Origin: CAZAOY01 sp964486925
GTDB lineage: Bacteria; Bacillota; Clostridia; Oscillospirales; Ruminococcaceae
Assembly: GCA_964486925.1 (NCBI GenBank)
Contig: CAZAOY010000053.1
Location: 1-17,203, forward strand
Direction: 5' to 3'
DNA length: 17,203 nt
Part shown: positions 1 to 6,283 of the stretch, piece after piece
Layout: each line of letters starts with the position of its first letter
Numbering within the stretch: position 1 is the stretch's first letter
Made by a program: the position numbers and the translations under genes
The notes under the pieces: generated by a model
Databases searched by the model: none
The model's input: the letters and a program-made list of their open reading frames with translations, nothing else
Told to the model about the DNA's origin: nothing

Positions 1-238
1 GGGTATACCTTTCTTTTTCAATGGGAGTATCTTCTATCGACTTATTAATGAGGTCAACTACGGTGTTCTCCAGTTCATCCGGTTCGAAGCCTAAGCTCAT
101 TGTGAGGTTTGCTTGACTGTCTAGGTCGACAAGTAGTACCTTCTTACCTTGCTTAGCAAGTCCAATACCTAGACTTACTGTTGTTGTGGTTTTTCCAACC
201 CCGCCTTTTTGGTTGCAAATTGAGATTACTTTACACAT
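1..238 (-). CDS. parA: ParA/Soj-family ATPase, partial (N-terminal 79 codons)
   Basis: The C-terminal part runs off the left edge. From the ATG at 238 the protein starts MCKVISICNQKGGVGKTTTT, with the deviant Walker A motif KGGVGKTT of ParA/MinD P-loop ATPases at residues 11-18, followed by a Walker A'-like VDLDSQAN stretch near residue 41-48. The family partitions plasmids and chromosomes and is common on integrative conjugative elements, where it helps keep the excised circle. An AAGGAG ribosome binding site lies about 10 nt upstream, inside the overlapping upstream gene, whose stop codon falls 13 nt into this gene. This suggests translational coupling. It is likely the last of three minus-strand genes of the element that are visible here. 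Confidence 0.88.
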   Translation of the reverse strand, partial: MCKVISICNQKGGVGKTTTTVSLGIGLAKQGKKVLLVDLDSQANLTMSLGFEPDELENTVVDLINKSIEDTPIEKERYT

Positions 239-402
239 ATGGTTTTTTCTCCTTCAATTTCTAACTCAATGTATTTTCTATAGTACATTGAGTTACGATT
301 TTTAATCATTTCTGTTTCTGATAACACAGTAGCTGTGCTTGTTAACAACACAAGACATCTACTAATTTCTTCCTTTGTTCCTGTTATCCTAACCTTAACC
401 AT
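226..402 (-). CDS. Small DUF3970-like protein, 58 aa
   Basis: An ORF of 58 codons starting MVKVRITGTKEEI and containing an NRNSMYYRKYIELEIE stretch. The pattern V-R-[IL]-x-G-T-x-E-E-[IL] followed by N-R-x-S-x-x-Y-R-x-Y-[IV]-E matches my memory of DUF3970, short proteins of phages and mobile elements with no established function. Its 3' end overlaps the start of parA by 13 nt and its start overlaps the upstream leader ORF by 8 nt (ATGGTTAA). There is no good ribosome binding site of its own, so translation is probably coupled to the leader ORF. The family assignment is from memory of the motif and was not searched. Confidence 0.65.
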   Translation of the reverse strand: MVKVRITGTKEEISRCLVLLTSTATVLSETEMIKNRNSMYYRKYIELEIEGEKTICVK

Positions 403-469
403 ATGTGTTTACATCACAATGGGAGTTAGTATCAAATAAAAATGCTAACTGCTGATTATCTTTTATCAC
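395..469 (-). CDS. Small leader ORF, 24 aa, upstream of the DUF3970-like gene
   Basis: A GTG start at 469 is preceded, with 8 nt spacing, by a strong AAGGAGG site (478-484 on the minus strand). It encodes 24 residues beginning (M)IKDNQQLAFLFD and its TAA overlaps the ATG of the next gene. The strong ribosome binding site and the 8-nt overlap are the evidence that it is translated. I recognise no family. It may act only as a translational entry point for the DUF3970-like and parA genes. Confidence 0.5.
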   Translation of the reverse strand: MIKDNQQLAFLFDTNSHCDVNTYG

Positions 470-495
470 TGTTTTGTCCTCCTTAACTTTATTAA

Positions 496-546
496 AGCAA
501 AAAAGCTTTCAACAACACACTAAAATAATGTGATTTTGAAAGCTTT
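496..546 (-). terminator. Inverted repeat / possible attenuator between int and the parA genes
   Basis: The arms AAAGCTTTCA (502-511) and TGAAAGCTTT (537-546) pair perfectly over 10 bp, with an extra CACA/TGTG pairing inside. Read on the minus strand the stem is followed by a run of six T (506-501), the form of an intrinsic terminator, just upstream of the leader ORF. It also abuts the -35 box of the recombinase on the other strand, so it could instead be an operator. Confidence 0.5.
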
Positions 547-549
547 CTC

Positions 550-578
550 TTGATTTTCCTAGTAATTTTTGGTATAAT
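550..578 (+). promoter_or_regulatory. Promoter of the tyrosine recombinase
   Basis: TTGATT (550-555), a 17-nt spacer and a perfect TATAAT (573-578) form a near-consensus sigma-A promoter. It lies 28 nt before the chosen recombinase start. An open reading frame extends back through this promoter from TTG 550, which argues that this extension is not translated. Confidence 0.8.
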
Positions 579-606
579 GGGGGTAATATATAGAAAGAGG
601 GAAGTT

Positions 607-1497
607 ATGAGTATAAAACAATTTAGTCAGTTAGCAGAAGAATGGCTAGAAAGCCATATGTGCAACATTAAAAAGTCCACATATGCAATGTATGTCTTAC
701 ACGTTACACAACTTAATCAAGTGTTTAGTAATACTAATATAGATAAGATTACATATACTGATATCCAACAATATATGAATAATATGTATAGGAACGGTAA
801 GTCAAAATCTTCAATTGAGAAAGCTAAAATTACAATATCACAAGTTATTCAATATGCAAAAAAACTAGGATATGTGAGCGAAGATGTAAGTAAACTTGCA
901 AAAATTCCAAAAAATGCTAAAGTAACAAGGCGTAGATCCTTAACAGATGATGAGATATCTGTTATTTATCAAAGTAACGCATTATACCCATTAGTTCTGC
1001 TACTGCTAGGTCTTAGACGCTCTGAAGCTGCCGCTTTAAAATATCAAGATATTGATTTTAATAGAAAAGCAATATCAGTTAACAAAGTCGTAAACTGGAA
1101 TGGAAATGTACCAGAACTTCACTACTTTCTTAAAAATGGTGAAGAGGAGAGAGTTGTACCTATTCCAAGTATTTTGATTGATAAATTGAAACCTTCTCTA
1201 AAGAGTAACGGGTACATTTTTGCTAATGAGCAAGGCGGGTTACTAACTGCCTCTCAAATGAATAACCTTTGGTATGGATTCATTAGAAAATGTAAATTAG
1301 ACATTACACAGCATATGCTAAGACATACTTATGCAACAATGCTTTATAGAAGTGGAGTAGATATTAAAACAGCACAATACTTACTAGGACATAAAGATAT
1401 AGCTATGATAATGCAAATCTATACTCACATGGACATAAAAACCACAGTTAAAAATATTGATAAGTTTAATCATTTCTTTGAAACTAATTTTGTATAA
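607..1497 (+). CDS. int: Tyrosine recombinase (site-specific integrase), 296 aa
   Basis: Phage-integrase family. The N-terminal SAM-like core-binding domain covers about residues 5-90 and the catalytic domain about 110-290. The catalytic set is visible: Arg137 in GLRRSE, Lys176 in the beta-turn before VVPIP, His236-x-x-Arg239 in HMLRH, Gly261-His262 in LLGHKD, and the nucleophile Tyr272 in IYTH. Length is typical. The ATG at 607 follows GAAAGAGGGAAG and has a clean promoter at 550-578; a 315-residue reading from TTG 550 would start inside that promoter. The gene ends 1 nt before a tRNA-Gln 3' fragment, so this enzyme is the likely integrase/excisionase partner for that attachment site. No separate Xis gene is seen. 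Confidence 0.95.
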   Translation: MSIKQFSQLAEEWLESHMCNIKKSTYAMYVLHVTQLNQVFSNTNIDKITYTDIQQYMNNMYRNGKSKSSIEKAKITISQVIQYAKKLGYVSEDVSKLAKIPKNAKVTRRRSLTDDEISVIYQSNALYPLVLLLLGLRRSEAAALKYQDIDFNRKAISVNKVVNWNGNVPELHYFLKNGEEERVVPIPSILIDKLKPSLKSNGYIFANEQGGLLTASQMNNLWYGFIRKCKLDITQHMLRHTYATMLYRSGVDIKTAQYLLGHKDIAMIMQIYTHMDIKTTVKNIDKFNHFFETNFV

Positions 1498-1498
1498 T

Positions 1499-1545
1499 GA
1501 CTTTGACTCCGTCATTCGAACGTTCAAATCGTTCTACCCCAGCCA
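1499..1545 (+). repeat. Displaced 3' fragment of tRNA-Gln(UUG): attachment site
   Basis: The fragment reads through the anticodon loop CTTTGAC (anticodon TTG), the 3' anticodon strand TCCGT, the variable loop, a perfect 5-bp T arm (GAACG, loop TTCAAAT, CGTTC), the acceptor strand TACCCCA, discriminator G and encoded CCA. The 5' partners are missing: the anticodon stem needs ACGGA but the sequence has AATGA, and no TGGGGTA acceptor strand lies upstream, where the recombinase is coded. This is what remains of a tRNA gene after an element inserts and supplies its own 3' end at the other junction. The crossover core should lie within these 47 nt. Confidence 0.82.
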
Positions 1546-1556
1546 GTTTATAGGTA

Positions 1557-1605
1557 AACACAAAATCTACTCTGTTTTAATGGGTGGATTTTGTGTTAGT
1601 TTTTT
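1557..1605 (+). terminator. Terminator of the original tRNA-Gln transcript
   Basis: The arms at 1557-1572 and 1582-1597 pair over 16 bp (13 Watson-Crick, the rest G-T wobble), with a 9-nt loop and a following run of six T (1600-1605). It starts 12 nt after the tRNA fragment's CCA, so it most likely ended the tRNA transcript before insertion. It now also ends the recombinase transcript. Confidence 0.85.
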
Positions 1606-1779
1606 ATATAATAATATTGGTATATACATCGCATGACTCTTTAACAGTTTGTCAGTGTAGAAGAATTTTATCCAATCCCGTATAATACAAAGGTAATGGA
1701 AAGAATAGTTGTTAGGTTATAGATAGCTAAATTGAATGGATTAAAGCTTAGCTTTAGAATGAAGGTGGAGGAAGAAACG

Positions 1780-2253
1780 ATGAAATATGGGCTTGATCCA
1801 ATTGTTAATGATAATGCAAAGCTGATTATCTTAGGGTCTCTACCAGGTGAGTTGTCCTTGAAAAAGCAAGAGTACTACGCACACCCACAAAACCAGTTTT
1901 GGCGAATTATCTGTGCAATTTTGAATGAGGATCTACCAAGCGAATATAGTAAAAAGTGCGACATACTTTTAAAACATAACATTGCCCTTTGGGATGTAAT
2001 TCACTTTGCCGAGCGTGAGGGCTCGCTTGACTCTAATATAAAAAATGCTGTTCCAAATAATTTTGATTCGTTTTTTATGCAGTATCCAAATATAAAGCGT
2101 GTCGTCCTTAATGGTGACAAGGCGGCAAAGCTTTTTCATAAACATTTTAGTAGGATTGATGTTCAGACAGTAACTGTTGCATCAACAAGTCCTGCTAGAG
2201 CGAATTTGACCTTTGAACAAAAGCTACTAAGATGGAAAGAGGCAGTTAACTAA
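1780..2253 (+). CDS. DNA-deoxyinosine glycosylase, UDG superfamily family 6 (HDG), 157 aa
   Basis: A uracil-DNA-glycosylase-fold protein that should remove hypoxanthine (deaminated adenine) from DNA in base excision repair. Motif 1 is GSLPGELSLKKQ (residues 19-30) followed by YYAHPQNQFW (32-41), the signature of the hypoxanthine DNA glycosylase family; the Asn in HPQNQFW (Asn38) is the likely catalytic residue by family knowledge. Motif 2 is STSPAR (135-140). The start at 1780 is preceded by GGAGG (1767-1771) with 8 nt spacing; an in-frame ATG at 1732 lacks a site. A TATAAT at 1681-1686 may be its -10, though no convincing -35 is seen. It is the first chromosomal gene beyond the element and stands alone. 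Confidence 0.85.
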   Translation: MKYGLDPIVNDNAKLIILGSLPGELSLKKQEYYAHPQNQFWRIICAILNEDLPSEYSKKCDILLKHNIALWDVIHFAEREGSLDSNIKNAVPNNFDSFFMQYPNIKRVVLNGDKAAKLFHKHFSRIDVQTVTVASTSPARANLTFEQKLLRWKEAVN

Positions 2254-2320
2254 AATACTGCATAACGTTAACTAAAACTACAAGTTTGTTCTGGGTTACC
2301 TACCATAATACTATCGATTT

Positions 2321-2381
2321 AAAAAAATCATCGCCCTTCGCATACGTTGTTCATTACAAGTATGTAAGGGACGATATTTTT
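2321..2381. terminator. Bidirectional terminator between the glycosylase and selO
   Basis: ATCGCCCTT-GCATAC and GTATGTAAGGG-CGAT (about 2329-2375) pair with one mismatch and one small bulge around a 14-nt loop. The flanks are A-rich on the left and T-rich on the right, giving a T tract for transcripts from either side. It serves two convergent genes. Confidence 0.75.
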
Positions 2382-2429
2382 AAAGTAGTCACTATTATAA
2401 ATATAGACAACACCTGTATAAATATTTAA

Positions 2430-3863
2430 TTAAGTCCCGCAAAATGTTTGATAGTTGCAAAACTCGGATGGCGGGAGTTCCCAAAGATCCTCCTGTTCAG
2501 AGGTATAACCGTATGGATTTTCTAAGGCGCTAAGCAGTGCTTGAAGGTTAGTTAAGTCGCCTTGTTCAGCAGCGCTTAGCGCTTGCTCAACCCGATGGTT
2601 TCGTGGAATTATTGCAGGGTTATAGCGTTTCATTAACGCTTTGATTTCATCTGTTGTTTGTGACTGCCGGCCTAGGCGTGCTTGCCACCTCTTGTTCCAG
2701 TCATAATAGTCTGGGTTAGAAAATATAGCTTCATTAGGATATCTGTCCAGTGTAAGTGAGCGGAATGTGTTGGTATAATCCGCCCTTTGTTGCTCCATTA
2801 ATTGTAGTAGCTCATTTATTAACGATTCATCATCTTCCTCGCTGTTAAACAGACCAAGCTTTGCGCTCATGCCAGTGAGCCAGTGATTATGGTATAGATC
2901 CCTAAACCGTTCAACCTCGTCCTGTGCAAGCTTAACGGCTTTATCTGTGTCGTCATGTAATAACGGCAGTAAAGTTTCAGCAAAGCGCGCAAGATTCCAA
3001 GCGGCAATCTTTGGCTGATTTTTATATGCATAACGACCGTGTATGTCAATAGAACTAAAAACAGTATCGGGGTGATAGTCGTCCATAAAAGCGCAAGGGC
3101 CATAATCGATGGTTTCTCCGCAAATCGCCATGTTATCTGTGTTCATAACACCATGGATAAAGCCAACAAGCTGCCATTTGGCAATTAGATCTGCTTGTAG
3201 CTTTACCACCTCTCTAAGCAGTAGTAGGTATCGGTTTTGTTCTGTAGCTATTGCAGGAAAGTGTCGGCTTATGGTGTAATCGGCTAGGCTGGTTACATCA
3301 TTTTTTGTACCAAAATGTGAGGCATACTCAAATGTTCCTACCCGAATATGACTTGACGCAACACGGGTTAGGACTGCCCCAGGATGGTTTTTCTCACGAC
3401 GCACAGTTTCTCCCGTCGTTACTACCGCTAAACTTCTAGTTGTCGGGATTCCTAAAGCAAACATTGCCTCACTAATGATATACTCCCTAAGCATAGGGCC
3501 TAAAGCGGCTCGCCCGTCCCCGCCCCTTGAATATGGTGTTCTACCAGAGCCTTTTAACTGGATATCAAAACGCTCCACAGTATTGGTTATCTGTTCCCCA
3601 AGAAGGACAGCGCGTCCGTCACCAAGCATTGTAAAATGCCCAAACTGGTGTCCCGCATACGCCTGCGCTAAAGGTTCTGCCCCCTCTGGAAGCTCATTCC
3701 CCGCCAAAACCTCCACCTGTGGAGATACCCCTAGGTATAAAGCTAATGCCTCATTGAAGATAACAAGCTTAGCTGTAGGCACTGGTGTTGGGGGTTGTTT
3801 AGTATAGAAGATATCTGGAAGATTAGCATAGCTATTATTAAAATTCCATCCTTGATTTTTCAA
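2430..3863 (-). CDS. selO: SelO / YdiU protein adenylyltransferase (UPF0061), 477 aa
   Basis: A pseudokinase-fold enzyme that transfers AMP from ATP to Ser, Thr or Tyr of proteins and is linked to redox stress in bacteria. Conserved blocks include YAGHQFGHFTMLGDGRA (69-85), QLKGSGRTPYSRGGDGRA (102-119) with the nucleotide-binding Lys104, SEAMFALGIPTTR (131-143), and the catalytic region GVMNTDNM (238-245) with DYG (253-255). Length matches the family (about 480). The protein ends ..TFCGT, with Cys in the antepenultimate position where animal SelO carries selenocysteine. The start is TTG at 3863, chosen because AAGGAG lies 7 nt before it and the protein then begins at the usual N terminus. Monocistronic on the minus strand; no clear promoter found. 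Confidence 0.95.
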   Translation of the reverse strand: MKNQGWNFNNSYANLPDIFYTKQPPTPVPTAKLVIFNEALALYLGVSPQVEVLAGNELPEGAEPLAQAYAGHQFGHFTMLGDGRAVLLGEQITNTVERFDIQLKGSGRTPYSRGGDGRAALGPMLREYIISEAMFALGIPTTRSLAVVTTGETVRREKNHPGAVLTRVASSHIRVGTFEYASHFGTKNDVTSLADYTISRHFPAIATEQNRYLLLLREVVKLQADLIAKWQLVGFIHGVMNTDNMAICGETIDYGPCAFMDDYHPDTVFSSIDIHGRYAYKNQPKIAAWNLARFAETLLPLLHDDTDKAVKLAQDEVERFRDLYHNHWLTGMSAKLGLFNSEEDDESLINELLQLMEQQRADYTNTFRSLTLDRYPNEAIFSNPDYYDWNKRWQARLGRQSQTTDEIKALMKRYNPAIIPRNHRVEQALSAAEQGDLTNLQALLSALENPYGYTSEQEDLWELPPSEFCNYQTFCGT

Positions 3864-4034
3864 TGGTTTACTCCTTATGATAAAGTATTGTTTTAGTTGC
3901 TTCTAGTATTTGTTTTATTACGGGGTTTATGTGGGGGATGTGGTGTACTAAATAATAATTCACCTACATAAATTCAATCTAACTAAGATAAGTGCAATGT
4001 AAATTGCTTAAAATTAAATTATAGGTATTGAAAA

Positions 4035-4062
4035 TTGAACAAGCATGTGATATGATTATAAC
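4035..4062 (+). promoter_or_regulatory. Candidate promoter of the DUF3825-like gene
   Basis: TTGAAC (4035-4040), a 16-nt spacer and TATAAC (4057-4062) form a fair sigma-A promoter about 77 nt before the gene. The rest of the 3864-4139 gap is AT-rich, with nothing else I can name. Confidence 0.5.
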
Positions 4063-4139
4063 TAGATAAAAATAATTTATGGCTGTTCAAATCGGTATAA
4101 CGGGTAGTGAGAGTAATATATTTTTGAAAGGATAAAGAA

Positions 4140-4925
4140 ATGAAATTAAAAAACTTTGCTAATCATAATATGAATTTAATTTTAGGAGAATTGTCAAACG
4201 AATTAATGATAGAGCCCTGGGGAAAGGACAATAAGATATTAAGCACATACATAAATGTAAATTTTGAAATTGCATTTTCTGAAAATAGGATATATCAAAA
4301 TGAGGAAGAGGGAGTTGCATTTTGGAAAGTTGGTAATTTGGTCAGTATTGCTGGTGATCCTTTATGGTTCTTATATGAAAATAATGTACGTGGTACCCAA
4401 AAATGGAATTATAAAAAGTCATATTATGGGACACTACCTCCAATCTCAAACTTGATGGATTCAGCAGACAATTATCAGATACAATATGAAACTCCTTTTT
4501 TTAATTCTTCTTGGCAATTCGTATTAGAACCTAAAACCATAGAACATATTATGTCTAGTAATAAGGACAGATTAAAGGTTGTATTTGGTGAAGATCTTGC
4601 TGAAAACAGTCACATGTTATTTAGAACAATTTTAGGAGAATTAGAATTACAGAAAAAGCGTAGCGATGTAATGAAACAGTGGTATTATGAAAAGTATCAA
4701 TTTCTTATGCCTCTATATCTTAAATCTCCTAACGAAGTTAGTTTGACTGCAACACTTGAGCCAATTACTGACCATAAGCAGTATAAAGTTCGCACGCTTC
4801 TATATCCAGAATATGCTTATCCTCATGTTAGGGCAGTAGTAAGAAACCGTTCAGCAATAACAGGATGGATGAATATAGAAGACACTAAGCTACAATACCT
4901 TGACTTGTCAAATGAAGATCTGTAA
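4140..4925 (+). CDS. DUF3825-like protein of unknown function, 261 aa
   Basis: No signal peptide or membrane segment is apparent, so it is probably cytoplasmic. The C-terminal third, with KYQFLMPLYL (about 190-199), a TATLEP strand, YKVRTLLYPEYAYPHVRAVV (about 216-235) and a terminal GWM, resembles the DUF3825 pattern of a PLxL strand, Y-x-x-x-T-[IL]-L, AY-x-x-[AV]R and WL, a domain described as sometimes accompanying OST-HTH RNA-binding modules. No OST-HTH domain is present here. GAAAGGA lies about 8 nt before the ATG. The gene is visibly AT-richer than selO and the mng operon and sits alone between terminators, suggesting horizontal acquisition. The family match is from memory and no function should be assumed. 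Confidence 0.6.
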   Translation: MKLKNFANHNMNLILGELSNELMIEPWGKDNKILSTYINVNFEIAFSENRIYQNEEEGVAFWKVGNLVSIAGDPLWFLYENNVRGTQKWNYKKSYYGTLPPISNLMDSADNYQIQYETPFFNSSWQFVLEPKTIEHIMSSNKDRLKVVFGEDLAENSHMLFRTILGELELQKKRSDVMKQWYYEKYQFLMPLYLKSPNEVSLTATLEPITDHKQYKVRTLLYPEYAYPHVRAVVRNRSAITGWMNIEDTKLQYLDLSNEDL

Positions 4926-4983
4926 GGTAAATATTTATGTTTACTGTATAGGCTTATAGAAATCTATATTAACAAAGTTATAC

Positions 4984-5032
4984 AAAAAACCTCTTGAGCT
5001 TAATACAAAGCCTTATATCAAGAGGTTTATGT
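4984..5032. terminator. Bidirectional terminator after the DUF3825-like gene
   Basis: AAACCTCTTGA (4987-4997) and TCAAGAGGTTT (5018-5028) pair perfectly over 11 bp. On the minus strand the stem runs into six T, so it fits best as the terminator of the broken VOC gene; it can also stop the plus-strand gene. Confidence 0.8.
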
Positions 5033-5102
5033 TATTTAACTGTAAAATAGAGTTATTTTTGTGAAACTCTTTTCACACTTCATATCTTTTCCCTATCCAC
5101 CT

Positions 5103-5471
5103 CTAAGCAAACAAACACCAGCGTACACCGAATCTGTCGAGTATGACAGTTTCGCAGGTGCTGTAGGAGCAGGGGGCGGGTTTGTTTGAAACCTTTGCGT
5201 TTTCCTTTAGTACCTCGTAAGCCTTTGTAATACATTCTTTGTTTTTCTCACCAAAGAGCAGACATAACATCATTGTGTTACCGGTTATAGCTGTGTCGTC
5301 GGTGAACTATGATACCGCTAAAATCTGTCCAAAAACGTTAAGCTCGCTGTGTTCATAGTTACCGTTTGCGCCCTTGTATTCGCATAGTATCTATGCATTA
5401 AAAGCCTTTTTATACATCTTAACCGCCGAAACACTGTCCTTTACAAAAACCTGCATTATTGATCTTAACAC
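5103..5471 (-). pseudogene. PhnB/VOC (glyoxalase-fold) gene with two in-frame amber codons
   Basis: From a GTG at 5471, 8 nt after GGAGG, one uninterrupted reading frame of 122 codons runs to a TAG at 5103-5105, broken only by TAG at codon 27 (5391-5393) and codon 55 (5307-5309). The translation matches small PhnB-like VOC proteins: QVFVKDSVSAVKMYKKAFNA, then ILCEYKGANGNYEHSELNVF, GNTMMLCLLFGE, and a C-terminal DRFGVRWCLFA. Homologues as I remember them have Glu at both amber positions (AEIL and SEF), so each can be explained by one G-to-T change in GAG. There are no frameshifts, so decay looks recent. Two non-functional fragments are expected unless the ambers are suppressed. Confidence 0.82.
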
Positions 5472-5495
5472 AGTTAACACCTCCGTTTTGTATCT

Positions 5496-5529
5496 ACTAT
5501 ACCACAGCAAACATGACAATAGTATGTCA
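5496..5529 (-). promoter_or_regulatory. Candidate extended -10 promoter and small operator of the VOC pseudogene
   Basis: On the minus strand TGGTATAGT (an extended -10, core 5496-5501) lies about 25 nt before the GTG start. Upstream is an inverted repeat TGACA-N6-TGTCA (5514-5529) where a regulator could bind. No good -35 box is seen. Confidence 0.4.
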
Positions 5530-5563
5530 CTTTTGTTATTCAGCATAAACATTGAAACTAATA

Positions 5564-5977
5564 CTATATATCGTTCTTATGTAACAGATCCGCTAATGTA
5601 ACGCTGTCAACATAGGTCTGTATCACCTTGTCAAGCCCCACCCAAAAGGGTAGGGTGGGGCAGTTACCGCACCGTGCACATTGGTTTGGTGAGTCCTGTA
5701 TACATGCAACAGGAGCAAGATTTCCTTCGATGGAGCGAAGGATCTCCCCGACAGTGTAACCTTCGGGTGGGCGGGTTAGCTTGTATCCGCCGCCGTTTCC
5801 TCTAAGACTTTTTAGAAAACCCGCCTTGTGAAGCTGTGAGATGATCTGCTCCATATATTTAATTGTAATCTCCTGCCGCTTTGATATCTCCTTCACGGGG
5901 ATGTATTCGCTATTGCTCTGCTGTGAAAGGTCGATCATCACCCGAAGCGCGTAGCGACCCTTTGATGATATCTTCAT
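5564..5977 (-). CDS. Rrf2-family transcription regulator, probably Fe-S binding, 137 aa
   Basis: A winged-helix regulator of the IscR/CymR/Rrf2 group. The N terminus MKISSKGRYALRVM is diagnostic; the helix-turn-helix spans about residues 26-50, the wing is LRGNGGGYKLTR (58-69), and the effector loop holds Cys92, Cys100, Cys103 and Cys106 before TLPFW. In relatives three cysteines of this loop bind an iron-sulfur cluster that senses iron, redox or NO; a fourth is present here, so the exact ligands are uncertain. I start at 5977 (AGGTGG just upstream) rather than at a 30-residue N-terminal extension, because that extension would begin inside the -35 box. It ends in TAG. Its targets may include itself and its neighbours, but this is inference. 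Confidence 0.92.
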   Translation of the reverse strand: MKISSKGRYALRVMIDLSQQSNSEYIPVKEISKRQEITIKYMEQIISQLHKAGFLKSLRGNGGGYKLTRPPEGYTVGEILRSIEGNLAPVACIQDSPNQCARCGNCPTLPFWVGLDKVIQTYVDSVTLADLLHKNDI

Positions 5978-5993
5978 AAGCCCACCTAATTCC

Positions 5994-6016
5994 TTTTCTA
6001 CCCTAGCAGGTAAAAT
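5994..6016 (-). promoter_or_regulatory. Possible Rrf2 autoregulatory operator
   Basis: An imperfect inverted repeat (TTTT-CT-ACC, spacer, GGT-AAAA) lies between the promoter and the start codon of the Rrf2 gene, a common place for autorepression by this family. The symmetry is weak and the assignment is tentative. Confidence 0.25.
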
Positions 6017-6038
6017 ATCTACTTCATTTTTTGTGATT

Positions 6039-6067
6039 ATTATATCATAGTTATGGTGGGAATGCAA
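6039..6067 (-). promoter_or_regulatory. Promoter of the Rrf2 gene
   Basis: On the minus strand TTGCAT (6067-6062), a 17-nt spacer and TATAAT (6044-6039) form a near-consensus sigma-A promoter, 61 nt before the chosen start. It fixes the start, since the upstream in-frame extension would begin exactly at the -35 TTG. Confidence 0.8.
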
Positions 6068-6184
6068 GGGTGTAAATTTTACTAAAAGGTTAACATTGTT
6101 TGGTGGGTGGGTACTGATGGTTAAAATAATTAGGCAGTTAGGAAAATAGAGTTGCTAAACTCACGCAAGTTATTTTATGGAGAT

Positions 6185-6250
6185 AGAAAAAATAGACTAA
6201 TGACAGAGTATACCTTATGCAAATGAGATAAGGTTAATCATTAGTCTATT
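6185..6250 (-). terminator. Terminator of the PadR/radical SAM operon
   Basis: AATAGACTAATGA (6191-6203) and TCATTAGTCTATT (6238-6250) pair perfectly over 13 bp. A second 7-bp stem, ACCTTAT/ATAAGGT, sits inside. On the minus strand the structure is followed by six T, ending the operon 34 nt after the radical SAM stop codon. Confidence 0.85.
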
Positions 6251-6283
6251 CCTTTGTTATTATATCTATATTATATGTGAAGA

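Larger units (their letters stand above)
1..1545. mobile_element. Right end of an integrated element (ICE, phage or plasmid type) in tRNA-Gln
   Basis: The segment holds a ParA-type ATPase, a DUF3970-like gene, a leader ORF and a tyrosine recombinase, and ends at an orphan 3' fragment of tRNA-Gln(UUG). A tyrosine recombinase stopping 1 nt before a tRNA 3' fragment is the usual layout of a site-specific integrated element, and the tRNA polarity places the element to the left. Composition is AT-richer than the right half of the window. The left end lies outside the window, so size, conjugation genes and type cannot be judged. Confidence 0.8.

Noticed and set aside
550..606. 19-residue N-terminal extension of the recombinase from TTG 550
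   Set aside because: It starts exactly at the -35 box and runs through a TATAAT; ATG 607 has a ribosome binding site.
1451..1545. A complete tRNA gene at this site
   Set aside because: The 5' acceptor strand, D arm and anticodon 5' strand are absent; only the 3' half is present.
3475..3807. ORF of 110 codons opposite selO
   Set aside because: Lies within conserved SelO blocks and has no family signature.
5054..5075. Small hairpin GTGAAA/TTTCAC downstream of the VOC pseudogene
   Set aside because: Only 6 bp and no T run; a much better terminator lies at 4984-5032.
5307..5393. Amber codons as pyrrolysine sites, with the nearby radical SAM gene as PylB
   Set aside because: The radical SAM protein does not match PylB motifs as I recall them, no pylS or pylT is seen, VOC proteins are not known pyrrolysine proteins, and TAG ends several normal genes here.
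5374..5601. Plus-strand ORF of 75 codons
   Set aside because: Runs opposite the VOC pseudogene and its promoter; translation is not protein-like.
5978..6067. 30-residue N-terminal extension of the Rrf2 regulator
   Set aside because: It overlaps a near-consensus promoter; the family start MKISSKGRYAL is at 5977.
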